Shown: positions 18,404 to 27,262 of the stretch, one piece after another | Position numbering within the stretch: the first letter of the stretch is position 1 | Layout of the letters: each line of letters opens with the position of its first letter | Assembly: GCA_030697205.1 (NCBI GenBank) | Contig: JAUYQP010000010.1 | Coordinates: 88,015 to 152,014, forward strand | Source of the DNA: Mycobacteriales bacterium | Lineage (GTDB): Bacteria; Actinomycetota; Actinomycetes; Mycobacteriales; SCTD01 | Direction of reading: 5' to 3' | Length of the DNA: 64,000 bases | The notes under the pieces: model-generated | Told to the model about the DNA's origin: nothing | Seen by the model: the letters and a program-made list of their open reading frames with translations, nothing else | Database searches by the model: none | Made by a program: the position numbers and the translations under genes

Positions 18404-19506
18404 GCGGCGGTCACCCAGTCCTCTCGGGTCGCGGCGACGACGCGGCGACCGGTGAAGTCCACCATCGCGACCTCGGCGGTGAGGGCGCCCTCGGTGAAGC
18501 GCTGCAGCACGTCCTGCACGGCCTCGCACAGCCGGTCACCGGCGACCCGCAGCACCCCGGCGGTCTCCCACAGCTCGTAGGCGTGGCGGGCGGTGTTGGC
18601 CTCGCGGACCGCGGCGGCAGTCGTCGGCTCGAGGTCGGCCAGCACGTCGAGCGGCACCTTCGAGCGGGTGTAGTGGGTCATGACGACGCCGCCCGCGAGC
18701 TTGGCGAGCTTGCCGACCATCCCGACGAAGACGACCTGCGACAGGCCGAGCTCGACCGCCCGGCGCAGCGCCGCCCCGGTGAAGTCGCCGACCTCGACGA
18801 AGCAGACGTCGGGCAGGTCGGGCAGCAGCGCCATCGCGCCCTTCTCGGTGCGGCCACCGGTCGCGAGCACCAGCGTCGGCAGGCCCTGCGCGGCCATGAC
18901 GCCGACGGCCTGCACGACGGAGGCCCGCCACGACTCGGTGGAGAACGGACGCACGACGCCGGTGGTGCCGAGGATGGAGATGCCGCCGAGGATGCCGAGC
19001 CGTGCGTTGGTCGTCTTCTTCGCGCGCTTCTCGCCGTCGGGGACCGACACCTCGACGCGCAGCCCGCGGTCGGTGACCTCCCGGACGGCCTGCGTGATCA
19101 TCTCGCGCGGCACCGGGTTGATGGCCGGCCCACCCACCTCGAGGCCGAGGCCCGGCTTGGTGACGGTGCCGACCCCGGTGCCGGCGTGCAGGGACAGCTC
19201 GTCGGCCCAGGAGACCGTCACGGTGAGGTGCGCGCCGTGGGTGACGTCAGGGTCGTCGCCGGCGTCCTTGACCACGACGGCGGTCGCTTCTGTGGCGCCG
19301 AACGAGCACTCCTCGACGGCGAAGGAGACCCGCTGACCGCTCGGCAGCGCGACGTCGACGTGCTCGACCGCGACCTGGTCGCGCAGCGCCAGCGCGGCGG
19401 CCTTCGCCGCGGCGCTGGAGCAGGTGCCCGTGGTCCAGCCCGACCGCAGCGGGCCGGTGCGGACCTTTGCGGTGCGCGGCAGGTCCGGCTCCCTGATCTC
19501 GCTCAT
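18400..19506 (-). CDS. cbiD: Cobalt-precorrin-5B C1-methyltransferase CbiD
   Basis: 368-residue CbiD, the C1 methyltransferase of the cobalt-first pathway. The N-terminal RSGWTTGTCSSAAAKAAALAL block is diagnostic, followed by VVKDAGDDPDVTHGAH and the GLEVGGPAINPVPREMI segment. Its presence instead of CobF supports cobalt-early chemistry even though CobN is also encoded. The ATG start gives an ATGA overlap with cobM's end. Confidence 0.97.
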   Translation of the reverse strand: MSEIREPDLPRTAKVRTGPLRSGWTTGTCSSAAAKAAALALRDQVAVEHVDVALPSGQRVSFAVEECSFGATEATAVVVKDAGDDPDVTHGAHLTVTVSWADELSLHAGTGVGTVTKPGLGLEVGGPAINPVPREMITQAVREVTDRGLRVEVSVPDGEKRAKKTTNARLGILGGISILGTTGVVRPFSTESWRASVVQAVGVMAAQGLPTLVLATGGRTEKGAMALLPDLPDVCFVEVGDFTGAALRRAVELGLSQVVFVGMVGKLAKLAGGVVMTHYTRSKVPLDVLADLEPTTAAAVREANTARHAYELWETAGVLRVAGDRLCEAVQDVLQRFTEGALTAEVAMVDFTGRRVVAATREDWVTAA

Positions 19507-20303
19507 CGCGAGGCCTTCAGCGCGGCCCGCGCCTCCTGCGACTCCACCTTGCGGTGCTCGTGGAAGTGACCCGGGTGGTAGAGGTGCGACCGCGTGCCCT
19601 GGCTCGCGAGCGCGGGTCCGACCAGCACCAGCGTGTGCTTGTAGAGCTTGTGCTCCTTCACGCGGTCGGCCAGCTCGCCGAGCCGGCACTCGAAGAGCAG
19701 CTCGTCCGGCCAGGTCGCGGCATAGGCGACCACGCACGGGGTGTCCTCGTCGTAGGACCCCGCGAGCAGCTCGGTCTGCAGCTGCTTGGTCCGCGCGGCC
19801 GACAGGAACAGGCACATCGTCGCGCCGATCTCGGCGTAGGCCCGGACCGTCTCTCGCGGCGGCATCGGCGTCTTGCCGCCCTCGAGGCGGGTGAGCACGA
19901 CCGACTGCGCGACCTCGGGGATGGTGAGCTCGCGCTGCACGAGCGCCGCGACCGCGGAGAAGCTGCTGACCCCCGGGATGACCTCGGTGGCGAGGCCGAG
20001 GGAGTCGCACAGCTCCTTCTGCTCCTGGGTACCGCCCCACAGCGCCGGGTCTCCGGAGTGGATGCGCGCGACCCGCAGGCCCTCGCGCGCGGCCCGCTCG
20101 TAGTGCCCGGTGATGCCCTCGAGCGAGTGCTCCGCGGAGTTGACGACCACCGCGTCGGGCCGGGCGTGCTGAAGGACGTCCTCGTGCACGAGCGACGCGG
20201 CCCAGATGACGATGTCGGCCTCGGCGATGCGCTGCGCCCCGCGCAGGGTGATGAGGTCGGCCGCGCCCGGGCCCGCCCCGACAAAGCTCACGAGCCCGGT
20301 CAC
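19503..20303 (-). CDS. cobM: Precorrin-4 C11-methyltransferase
   Basis: 266-residue CobM/CbiF methyltransferase. The GAGPGAADLITLRGAQRI start, the VARIHSGDPALWGGTQEQ loop and EVIPGVSSFSAVAA are characteristic of this enzyme among the SAM tetrapyrrole methylases. The C-terminal tail with LYHPGHFHEHR is also typical. The GTG start overlaps the cobI stop (GTGA). Confidence 0.97.
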   Translation of the reverse strand: MTGLVSFVGAGPGAADLITLRGAQRIAEADIVIWAASLVHEDVLQHARPDAVVVNSAEHSLEGITGHYERAAREGLRVARIHSGDPALWGGTQEQKELCDSLGLATEVIPGVSSFSAVAALVQRELTIPEVAQSVVLTRLEGGKTPMPPRETVRAYAEIGATMCLFLSAARTKQLQTELLAGSYDEDTPCVVAYAATWPDELLFECRLGELADRVKEHKLYKHTLVLVGPALASQGTRSHLYHPGHFHEHRKVESQEARAALKASR

Positions 20304-21025
20304 AGCTTGCCTCCACGGGTGGTGCGTCGAGCGGGGACGATGACGGTCGAGAGGTACGCCGCCTCGGCGGGCGCGTCGGCGAGCGGGCCGACCTGCTGGT
20401 CGGGCAGGCCGAGGGCCGAGCCGAAGACCGCGTCGTCGAGTCGGCCGTGCCGGGCCAGGACGTCGCGCAGCCTCGCGACGTGGCGACCGCCCTTGTAGGC
20501 GACCACGCTGTCGAAGTGGGTGAGCGCCTCCTCGAAGGCCTCGAGCCCCGCGGTCAGCGGCAGCAGCGCGAGCGACTCGGTGCCCTCGCACAGCACGGTG
20601 CCGGAGCGGCTCGCGAGGTCCTGCATCGCGGTGATGCCGGGCACGGTGTCGACCTCGACCTCGGGCAGCCGCTCGCGCACCGCGTCGGCGAGGTAGGTGA
20701 AGGTGGAGTAGACGGCCGGGTCGCCGATGGTCGCGAAGGCCACCGTCCCGCCGGTCGACCGCAGGTGGTCGGCGACCGCGTCGGCGGCGTCCTCCCAGGC
20801 CTGTCGGCGGGTGTCGGTCGCGCCGCCTCGGTCGTCGAGGGCGAAGACCAGCCGGGTGATGCGGTCGTGGTCGACATGGGCCCGGACGGTCGCCTCCGCG
20901 CGGCCCTGCTCGTCGGCGTCCATCACGGGCACCACGACGAGGTCGGCCTCGCGCAGCACGCGCACGGCTTTGACCGTCACGAGCTCCGGGTCGCCCGGGC
21001 CCACTCCCACTCCGGTCAGGCGCAT
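20300..21025 (-). CDS. cobI: Precorrin-2 C20-methyltransferase
   Basis: 241-residue CobI/CbiL methyltransferase. Signatures are GVGVGPGDPELVTVKAVRVL at the N-terminus, the FATIGDPAVYSTFTYL loop and VPGITAMQDLASR. It makes precorrin-3A (or the cobalt form). It starts 10 bases inside the end of cobB and is joined to cobM by GTGA. Confidence 0.96.
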   Translation of the reverse strand: MRLTGVGVGPGDPELVTVKAVRVLREADLVVVPVMDADEQGRAEATVRAHVDHDRITRLVFALDDRGGATDTRRQAWEDAADAVADHLRSTGGTVAFATIGDPAVYSTFTYLADAVRERLPEVEVDTVPGITAMQDLASRSGTVLCEGTESLALLPLTAGLEAFEEALTHFDSVVAYKGGRHVARLRDVLARHGRLDDAVFGSALGLPDQQVGPLADAPAEAAYLSTVIVPARRTTRGGKL

Positions 21026-22368
21026 CGGGCAGCCTCCACGAAGCGCGTCGCGATGCCCGGGATCCCAGCCCAGTGCAGGTGGAGGTACGACGCGTGGACC
21101 GCACCTGCGACGAAGCCCTCACCGTTGGCCCACGCTCCGCCACCGACCGGGTCGACCTGGGTGCGATGGAACTCGTGACCGGTGACCGGCAGGTCGCCGA
21201 CCCACGACGCGACGGCGGCCTTCGTCTCGCGGTAGCCGAGGGTGAGGCTGTCGGTCATGCGTGCGGTCGCCGCGACGACACCGCACATCGGCAGCCCGTC
21301 GAGCTCCTCGCAGAGGTAGAGCAGGCCGGCGCACTCGGCCGCGATCGGCGCGCCGGTCGTGGCCAGGGCGGCGATGTCGGCGCGCAGGGTCGCGTTGGCC
21401 GACAGCGCCGCCGCGTGGACCTCGGGGAAGCCGCCACCGATGACCAGGCCGCGGGTGCTGGCGGGCAGATGGGCGTCGCGCAGCGGGTCGACGGTGACGA
21501 CGTCGGCGCCGGCCGCGGTGAGCAGCTCGGTGGTCTCGGCGTAGGAGAACGTGAAGGCCGCTCCCCCGAAGACCGCGACGACCGGCCGGGTCGGCGCTGA
21601 TCCTCCGGAGGATGTGGCGATCACGCCCGCCTGCGCCCCGTCAGTGATCGCCACATCCGGGGACCAGGGCAGCGCGTCGAGCGGCCCGGCAGAGCGGGCC
21701 ACGGCGAGCAGGGCGTCGAGGTCGAGGGAGGCCTCCGCGAGCAGCGCGAGCCGGTCGACGACGGCCAGCGCCTCCGCGGACCGCTCGGCGGCCGGCACCA
21801 GACCGAGGTGGCGCGACGGCACCTCGATGCCGGCGTCGCGGCGCAGCACACCCAGCACGGGCACGTCGCCGAGCGCCTCGCGCAGCAGCGCCTCGTGACG
21901 GTCCGAGCCGACCCGGTTGAGGACGACGCCCGCGAGGCGGACGCTGTCGTCGTACGACGTGAAGCCGTGCACCAGCGCCGCGACCGAGCGCGACATCGAC
22001 GACGCGTCGACGACGAGCACGACAGGTGCGTCGAGCAGCCGCGCGACGTGGGCGGTCGAGCCGAAGGCGGTCGCACCGCGCCCGTCGAAGAGGCCCATGA
22101 CGCCCTCGACGACCGCGACGTCGGCGTCGCGCGCACCGTGGAGGAACAGCGGCGCGACGAGGTCCTCGCCGACGAGCACCGGGTCGAGGTTGCGGCCGGG
22201 CCGGCCGGTCGCGAGCGAGTGGTAGCCGGGGTCGATGTAGTCGGGGCCGACCTTGTGCGGGCTGACGGCCAGGCCGCGCCGGCGCAGCGCCGCCATCAGA
22301 CCAGTGGCGACGGTGGTCTTGCCGGCACCGGAGGACGGGGCGGCGAGGACCAGGCGGGGCGCGCTCAC
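21016..22368 (-). CDS. cobB: Cobyrinate a,c-diamide synthase
   Basis: 450-residue CobB/CbiA. The N-terminal dethiobiotin-synthetase-like ATPase domain has the P-loop APSSGAGKTTVATGL at residues about 10-24; the C-terminal class-I glutamine amidotransferase domain has the nucleophile in IAAECAGLLYL and the FSYAETTELL start. The linker near residues 237-253 is encoded by a perfect 15-bp palindrome, which gives an unusual stretch PDVAITDGAQAGVIATSS between the domains. The GTG start overlaps cobO; a second GTG lies immediately before it. Confidence 0.95.
   Translation of the reverse strand: MSAPRLVLAAPSSGAGKTTVATGLMAALRRRGLAVSPHKVGPDYIDPGYHSLATGRPGRNLDPVLVGEDLVAPLFLHGARDADVAVVEGVMGLFDGRGATAFGSTAHVARLLDAPVVLVVDASSMSRSVAALVHGFTSYDDSVRLAGVVLNRVGSDRHEALLREALGDVPVLGVLRRDAGIEVPSRHLGLVPAAERSAEALAVVDRLALLAEASLDLDALLAVARSAGPLDALPWSPDVAITDGAQAGVIATSSGGSAPTRPVVAVFGGAAFTFSYAETTELLTAAGADVVTVDPLRDAHLPASTRGLVIGGGFPEVHAAALSANATLRADIAALATTGAPIAAECAGLLYLCEELDGLPMCGVVAATARMTDSLTLGYRETKAAVASWVGDLPVTGHEFHRTQVDPVGGGAWANGEGFVAGAVHASYLHLHWAGIPGIATRFVEAARCA
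21610..21658. repeat. Palindrome inside the cobB coding sequence
   Basis: GGATGTGGCGATCAC and GTGATCGCCACATCC are perfect 15-bp inverted arms around a 19-base loop. It sits in frame in the linker between the ATPase and amidotransferase domains of cobB. Its form (15-bp arms, GC-rich loop) matches the intergenic palindromes elsewhere in the window, although the arm sequence differs. It may be an inserted element tolerated in a flexible linker. Confidence 0.8.
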
Positions 22369-22967
22369 CACTCGATCCCCCGCTGGCCCTTCTGCCCGGC
22401 GTCCATCGGGTGCTTGACCTTGCGGGTCTCCATGACGAGGTCGGCGACCTCGAGCAGCCGCGGGTCGGCGTCGCGGCCGGTGATCACGACGTGCTGCGTG
22501 CCGGGGCGGCTCGCCAGCGTCTCGACGACGTCGTCGACCGACACCCAGCCCCACGTCATGGGGTAGGTGAACTCGTCGAGGACGTAGAAGCGGTAGGTCT
22601 CCGCGGCGAGGTCGCGCTTGACCTGCTCCCAGCCCTCGAGGGCGTTGGCGGCGTGGTCGTCGTCGGTGCCGGCCTTGCGGGTCCAGGACCAGCCCTCGCC
22701 CATCTTGTGCCAGGCGACGGTGCCGCCCTCGGCGCTGTCGCCGAGGACCTTCAGGGCCTGCTCCTCGCCGACCTTCCACTTCGCGCTCTTGACGAACTGG
22801 AACACACCGATCGACCAGCCCTGGTTCCAGGCCCGCAGGGCCATCCCGAAGGCCGCGGTCGACTTGCCCTTCATCTCGCCGGTGTGGACCACGACGAGCG
22901 CGCGGTTGCGGCGCTGGCGGGTGGTGAGGCCGTCGTCGGGGACCTCGGTCGGCTGTCCTTGTGGCAT
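22365..22967 (-). CDS. cobO: Corrinoid adenosyltransferase CobO
   Basis: 200-residue ATP:cob(I)alamin adenosyltransferase of the CobA/CobO/BtuR family. The P-loop is VVVHTGEMKGKSTAAFGMALRA near residues 24-45, and FYVLDEFTYPMTWGW, then HVVITGRDADPRLLEVADLVMET are family blocks. It installs the upper adenosyl ligand. ATG start with GGAGG about 8 bases upstream; second gene of the riboswitch-led operon. Confidence 0.97.
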   Translation of the reverse strand: MPQGQPTEVPDDGLTTRQRRNRALVVVHTGEMKGKSTAAFGMALRAWNQGWSIGVFQFVKSAKWKVGEEQALKVLGDSAEGGTVAWHKMGEGWSWTRKAGTDDDHAANALEGWEQVKRDLAAETYRFYVLDEFTYPMTWGWVSVDDVVETLASRPGTQHVVITGRDADPRLLEVADLVMETRKVKHPMDAGQKGQRGIEW

Positions 22968-22994
22968 CAGGCGATCCTCCGGATCGACGGCATG

Positions 22995-24998
22995 TCAGGC
23001 CGCCTTCACGACGCGGGTGAGCGACTCGGCGGAGAGCTCCTCGAGCCGGATCGCGCGACCGACCTGCTCGCCGAGCCGTTGGGCGAGCCCGAGCCGCACC
23101 GGCCCGCTCTCGCAGTCGACGACGACGACCGTCGCGCCGGTCGCGGCGAGGTGCGCGGCAGCCAGCTCGGGCGACGGGCCTGAGGTGTGCCGGCCGTCGG
23201 TGACGACGACGACGAGGGCCCGCCGCGCGGGGTCGCGGACGGCCTCGACGCGCAGCAGCTCGGCGGCGCGCAGCAGCCCGTCGGACAGCGGGGTGCGGCC
23301 ACCGGTCGGCAGGACGCGCAGCCGGGCGACGGCGGCCTCGACGCTCGCGGTCGGCGGCAGGACCAGCTCCGCGGCACTCCCCCGGAAGGTCACCATGGCG
23401 ACCTTGTCGCGCCGCTGGTAGGCGTCGGTGAGCAGCGACAGGACCGCGCCCTTCACCGCGCCGGTCCGCTGCCGCGCGGCCATCGAGCCGGACGCGTCGA
23501 CGACGAAGAGCACGAGGTTGCCCTCCCGCCCTTCGCGGACCGACTCGCGCAGGTCCTCACGTCGTACGACGAGCAGGTCCTGACGACCGCGGGCCCGCTG
23601 GTGGGGGGCCGCGGCGCGCAGGGTCGCCGTGAGGTGGACGCCGCGGACGGGACCGCGGGGCAGGCGGGCGCCTGTGGTCTGGCCGGTGCCGCCCTCGGTG
23701 CGCGAGCGACGGCCCGCCGCGCCGCCGCGGCGGTTGACCCCGTCGACGGTGAGCGCGACCGCCTTGTAGGCCTCGTCCGCCTCCGCCGTCCGCTCACCCG
23801 CGCTCCCCTGGCCGCGCGACGTCTGCTCGGCGTCCGAGGCGGCCGCTCCCGGGTCGGCGGACGTCGTCGCAGGACCCTCGTCGGACGTCTGCCCGGGTCC
23901 CACCGCGGCGTCGTCCGGGTAGGCGGACGTTGCGGACGGTGGGGTGGGAGGGGGCGTGGGGTCCGGATCCGGGTCGGTGTCGTCGGGGGTGACCGAGGAC
24001 AGGGCGTCGTCGAGCTGCTGCTCGTCGAGACCGGGGGCCTCGAAGGGCGTACGACGGCGACGGTGCGGCAGGGCGAGGCGGGCCGCGGTGCGCACGTCGT
24101 CGGTGGTGACTTCGTCGCGGCCGTCCCAGGCGGCGAGCGCGATCGCGGCCTTCGCGGTGACGAGGTCGGCACGCAGGCCGTCGACGTCGAAGGCCGCGCA
24201 GACGGTGGTGATCTCGCGCAGCGCGCGGTCGGACAGGACGACCTTGGGCAGGTGGTCGCGGGCCACCGCGATCCGCTCGGCCAGCGCCGCGTCGTCGGCC
24301 TCCCAGTCGGCGGCGAAGCCGGCCGGGTCGGCCTCGAAGGCGAGCCGGCGGCGCACGACGTCGGCGCGCTCGACCGGGTCGCGGGTCGCCGAGACCTCGA
24401 CGGTCAGGCCGAAGCGGTCGAGCAGCTGCGGACGCAGCTCGCCCTCCTCCGGGTTCATCGTGCCGACGAGCAGGAAGCGCGCGCCGTGGCGGACCGAGAC
24501 GCCCTCGCGCTCGACGTAGGACGTGCCCAGCGCAGCGGCGTCGAGCAGCAGGTCGACGAGGTGGTCGTGGAGCAGGTTGACCTCGTCGACGTAGAGCACC
24601 CCGCGGTGCGCCGCGGCGAGCAGGCCCGGCTCGTAGGCCGTGACGCCGCTCGTCAGCGCCCGCTCCAGGTCGAGCGAGCCGACCAGGCGGTCCTCGGAGG
24701 CACCCACGGGCAGCTCGACCAGCCTGGCCGGACGCGTGGCCGCTTCGACGTCGACGTGCGGGCCGTCGGGGCAGGTGGGGTCGGGGTCGGCCGGGCCGCA
24801 GGAGAAGCGGCAGCCCGCGACGACCTCGACCGGTGGGAGCAGCGCGGCGAGGGCGCGCACCACGGTCGACTTCGCGGTGCCCTTCTCGCCTCGGACCAGC
24901 ACGCCACCGACGGCCGGGGAGACGGCGTTGACGACGAGGGCCAGCCGCAGGTCGTCGAGCCCGACGACGGCGGAGAAGGGGTAGAGAGGCGCGCTCAC
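22995..24998 (-). CDS. Fused ChlI-ChlD-type cobaltochelatase subunit
   Basis: 667-residue protein joining an AAA+ motor to a von Willebrand A domain. Walker A is GEKGTAKST at residues 37-45, Walker B is GVLYVDEVNLL near residue 135, and the MIDAS motif DASGSM near residue 500 starts the VWA half. Between them is a Pro/Asp/Thr-rich linker (about residues 340-420). A Cys cluster (C63, C67, C76) after Walker A may bind a metal. It probably powers cobalt insertion by CobN, replacing separate CobS and CobT subunits. First gene after the cobalamin riboswitch; GTG start. Confidence 0.92.
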   Translation of the reverse strand: MSAPLYPFSAVVGLDDLRLALVVNAVSPAVGGVLVRGEKGTAKSTVVRALAALLPPVEVVAGCRFSCGPADPDPTCPDGPHVDVEAATRPARLVELPVGASEDRLVGSLDLERALTSGVTAYEPGLLAAAHRGVLYVDEVNLLHDHLVDLLLDAAALGTSYVEREGVSVRHGARFLLVGTMNPEEGELRPQLLDRFGLTVEVSATRDPVERADVVRRRLAFEADPAGFAADWEADDAALAERIAVARDHLPKVVLSDRALREITTVCAAFDVDGLRADLVTAKAAIALAAWDGRDEVTTDDVRTAARLALPHRRRRTPFEAPGLDEQQLDDALSSVTPDDTDPDPDPTPPPTPPSATSAYPDDAAVGPGQTSDEGPATTSADPGAAASDAEQTSRGQGSAGERTAEADEAYKAVALTVDGVNRRGGAAGRRSRTEGGTGQTTGARLPRGPVRGVHLTATLRAAAPHQRARGRQDLLVVRREDLRESVREGREGNLVLFVVDASGSMAARQRTGAVKGAVLSLLTDAYQRRDKVAMVTFRGSAAELVLPPTASVEAAVARLRVLPTGGRTPLSDGLLRAAELLRVEAVRDPARRALVVVVTDGRHTSGPSPELAAAHLAATGATVVVVDCESGPVRLGLAQRLGEQVGRAIRLEELSAESLTRVVKAA

Positions 24999-25041
24999 GC
25001 AGTGGTGCCTTCCTGGGGGTCCGCGCCCCGGGTGGTCGGGT

Positions 25042-25131
25042 CGACGGCGGGAGTGTCTGGCTTCCCCGGATCGAGGGGGATCACAGTGGCGGGACCGCGC
25101 CGGACTCGCACCGGCTTCCTCCGTGCCGTCG
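25042..25131 (-). promoter_or_regulatory. Cobalamin riboswitch for the corrinoid operon
   Basis: Minus-strand sequence reads GGAAGCCGGTGCGAGTCCGG, CGGTCCCGCCACTGTGAT and GAAGCCAGACACT, the conserved B12 aptamer core. CGACGGC and GCCGTCG pair as P1. The aptamer ends about 43 bases before the GTG of the ChlI/ChlD-like gene, so it controls the whole 13-gene operon that follows. Confidence 0.96.
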
Positions 25132-25265
25132 TCGGCTCCCCCGACCCTATCGCCCGGCTCCCTCACCGGGCAGGGCGGCAAGGCGCAACGCCACCGAGAC
25201 GGCACGACACGAGACGGTGATGTGACCGGCACCTCACGGACACCCCGGCTCGTCAGCCTGAGCGA

Positions 25266-25550
25266 GTGGGCGACGACGGGTCCGGGTTCGCCGTCAGGTG
25301 GCCGGACGGCAGCGACGAGCAGTGCCACACGCCCTCGTCGGCCGTGCGCTCGCTGCTCGTCCATGACGCCTGCTATCCGGTCGCAGAGTTCGTCGACCTC
25401 AGCCGCGCGGCATTGATGCGGGCGTCCCAGCAGGTCGAGCGCCGCTGGGGCTTCCCGTGCCCGCAGGCCCACGCGCAGCTGGCCGCGCTGGAGCGCCACG
25501 CCTCGCAGTTCGACCCCGATGCCCCGGTACGCGTCCTCTACCTGCCCTGA
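25266..25550 (+). CDS. MSMEG_0570-family small protein
   Basis: 94-residue protein that matches, from memory, the MSMEG_0570 'nitrogen starvation response' family: FAVRWPDGSDEQCHTPSSAV at the N-terminus, then YPVAEFVDLSRAALMRASQQV and WGFPCPQAHAQLAALE. The biochemical role of the family is unknown. In mycobacteria it sits in a conserved multi-gene locus; here it is alone, divergent from the corrinoid operon's riboswitch. The GTG start has no strong ribosome binding site. Confidence 0.75.
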   Translation: MGDDGSGFAVRWPDGSDEQCHTPSSAVRSLLVHDACYPVAEFVDLSRAALMRASQQVERRWGFPCPQAHAQLAALERHASQFDPDAPVRVLYLP

Positions 25551-25602
25551 CGCTCACCCGGTCGGGTGACGTCGCGCTGCCCGGAGGCTCGTTGTCCCGG
25601 GC

Positions 25603-25767
25603 ATGACCGACCTGCGCACCGACCCGCTGCTCGCCCGCTGGCCCGGCCTCGAGGCCGCCGTCACGAGCGTCCACGCCCGACGGGTCCGCGACGAGGCGAC
25701 GGCCGCAGCGATCCGCGCCTACCTCGAGAGCGGCACCGACAGCCACGAGGTCGACGTACGCCTGTAG
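25603..25767 (+). CDS. Small hypothetical protein, 54 aa
   Basis: A short frame from ATG (MTDLRTDPLLARWPGL) to TAG with nearly every third codon position G or C, which is strong coding evidence in this genome. It is predicted to be mostly helical and hydrophilic, with no membrane segment or known motif. It follows the MSMEG_0570-like gene on the same strand with a 52-base gap that contains GGAGG about 20 bases upstream of the start. The function is unknown. Confidence 0.5.
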   Translation: MTDLRTDPLLARWPGLEAAVTSVHARRVRDEATAAAIRAYLESGTDSHEVDVRL

Positions 25768-25776
25768 TGCCGGCCG

Positions 25777-26388
25777 CTAGTGCTCCGTGGCCAGCCGCAG
25801 CCCCATGCCGACCAGCACCACGCCGGAGACCTGCTCGATGCGGCGCCGCACGGATGGCCGCTGCAGGACGTGGCGCACCCTGCCGAGCAGCGCGACGTAG
25901 CCGAGCAGCCACGCCGTGGCCATCGCCATGAACGCCACCGACAGCACCGCCGTCTGCGGGCCGACCGGGCGGTCCGGGTCGACGAACTGCGGCAGGAACG
26001 TCAGGAAGAACACCGCCACCTTCGGGTTGGTGAGGTTGGTGAGCAGCGCGGTCCGGTAGGCCCGCTCGAGGCTCACCGGTGCCGGGGCTACGTCGGGCTC
26101 GTCGCGGGCGCGTCGGGCGGCGAGCAACGACGACGCACCGAGGTACAGCAGGTAGCCGGCACCGACGTAGCGCAGCACCGTGAACGCGGTCGCCGACGCC
26201 GCGAGCAGCGCCGACAGCCCCAGCACGGCGAAGGCAGTGTGGAGCAGCCCACCGTTGACCAGCCCCGCGACCGTGACGACACCGGCCCTTCGCCCGTGCA
26301 GCAGCACCTGGCGCGTAACGAGCGCCATGTCGACCCCCGGCACCACGATCACGGCCAAGCTCACCAGGAAGAACGCGCCGAGGTCCAC
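25777..26388 (-). CDS. LysE-family exporter
   Basis: 203-residue membrane protein of the LysE/RhtB amino-acid efflux family. Six hydrophobic helices are visible; the N-terminal VIVVPGVDMALVTRQVLLHG corresponds to the conserved PGP region and TNLTNPKVAVFFLTFLPQFV is the second family signature. The exported substrate (amino acid or analogue) cannot be told. Monocistronic; ATG start. Confidence 0.92.
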   Translation of the reverse strand: MDLGAFFLVSLAVIVVPGVDMALVTRQVLLHGRRAGVVTVAGLVNGGLLHTAFAVLGLSALLAASATAFTVLRYVGAGYLLYLGASSLLAARRARDEPDVAPAPVSLERAYRTALLTNLTNPKVAVFFLTFLPQFVDPDRPVGPQTAVLSVAFMAMATAWLLGYVALLGRVRHVLQRPSVRRRIEQVSGVVLVGMGLRLATEH

Positions 26389-26608
26389 GCAGCCAAGAAC
26401 ACCACGGGAGTACGACGGGTTGCGTGCCCGCGCCGCGAGCTCAGCACATCCGCTGGTCCGGTGCCGGCGGCACCTGCCGCGGAATCGTCACCAGCAGCGA
26501 CGAGCTCGCGCTCAGAATGTGCGACAGGGGTGTGGCATGGGCGCCACGCTGCAGCACGCACGCCTGCAACGATGCGGCCATGTGGTCGTTCGGACGGGAG
26601 AGGTAACG

Positions 26609-27130
26609 GTGCGCTTCGCCGTTCTCTTGCGGGGCGTGAACGCCGGGCCGAACAACCGCATCGACATGGCTGCGCTGCGCACCGCCCTCGTCCGCGACGC
26701 CTTCGACGACGTCAGCAGCCATCTCCAGAGCGGCAACGTTGCGCTCACCTCGCAGGGGACAGAGGAGGAGGTGGCGGCACGAGTTCGCCAGGTTCTCGGC
26801 TCAGGGTTCGGGCTCGACGTGGGCGTCGTCGTCCGGGAGGCGGACGCCGTGAAGGCGGTGGTCGCCGAGAACCCCCTACGGGACGTGGCCACGGACCCCC
26901 GTCGTCACTTCGTCGTCTTCTGCTCGCGGCCGCACGACCCGGCACGCGTGCCGGCTCCGGTCCCTCCCGAGGCTCTTGCCTGCCGTTCCCGGGAGCTGTT
27001 CCTCTGGTGTCCTCATGGCGCTGCCGCCAGCAAGCTCATGCCAGCCCTCGGCCGCACGCCGCCTGCGCCTGTCACGACCTTCCGGAACTGGAACACGGTC
27101 ACAGCACTGGCCCACATGCTGGAGCCGTAA
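26609..27130 (+). CDS. DUF1697 protein
   Basis: 173-residue protein of the DUF1697 family: starts FAVLLRGVNAGPNNRIDMAAL, then SSHLQSGNVAL, and ends with TTFRNWNTVTALAHML, all hallmark positions of the family. Function unknown. The GTG start is supported by GGGAGAGG about 6 bases upstream. The 220 bases before it, back to the LysE gene start, hold no clear feature. Confidence 0.92.
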   Translation: MRFAVLLRGVNAGPNNRIDMAALRTALVRDAFDDVSSHLQSGNVALTSQGTEEEVAARVRQVLGSGFGLDVGVVVREADAVKAVVAENPLRDVATDPRRHFVVFCSRPHDPARVPAPVPPEALACRSRELFLWCPHGAAASKLMPALGRTPPAPVTTFRNWNTVTALAHMLEP

Positions 27131-27262
27131 CAGTCGCTCAGCCAGGCTGACGGCCAGGGGCCGTAGACCTTGATCACGGTGGCCGGTGACGCCCAGCACG
27201 TGGGTCTCGGTGGGTGCTCCGCGCCAGGACGTGGACACCTGACCGAGTCCTGGGCCGGCGGG

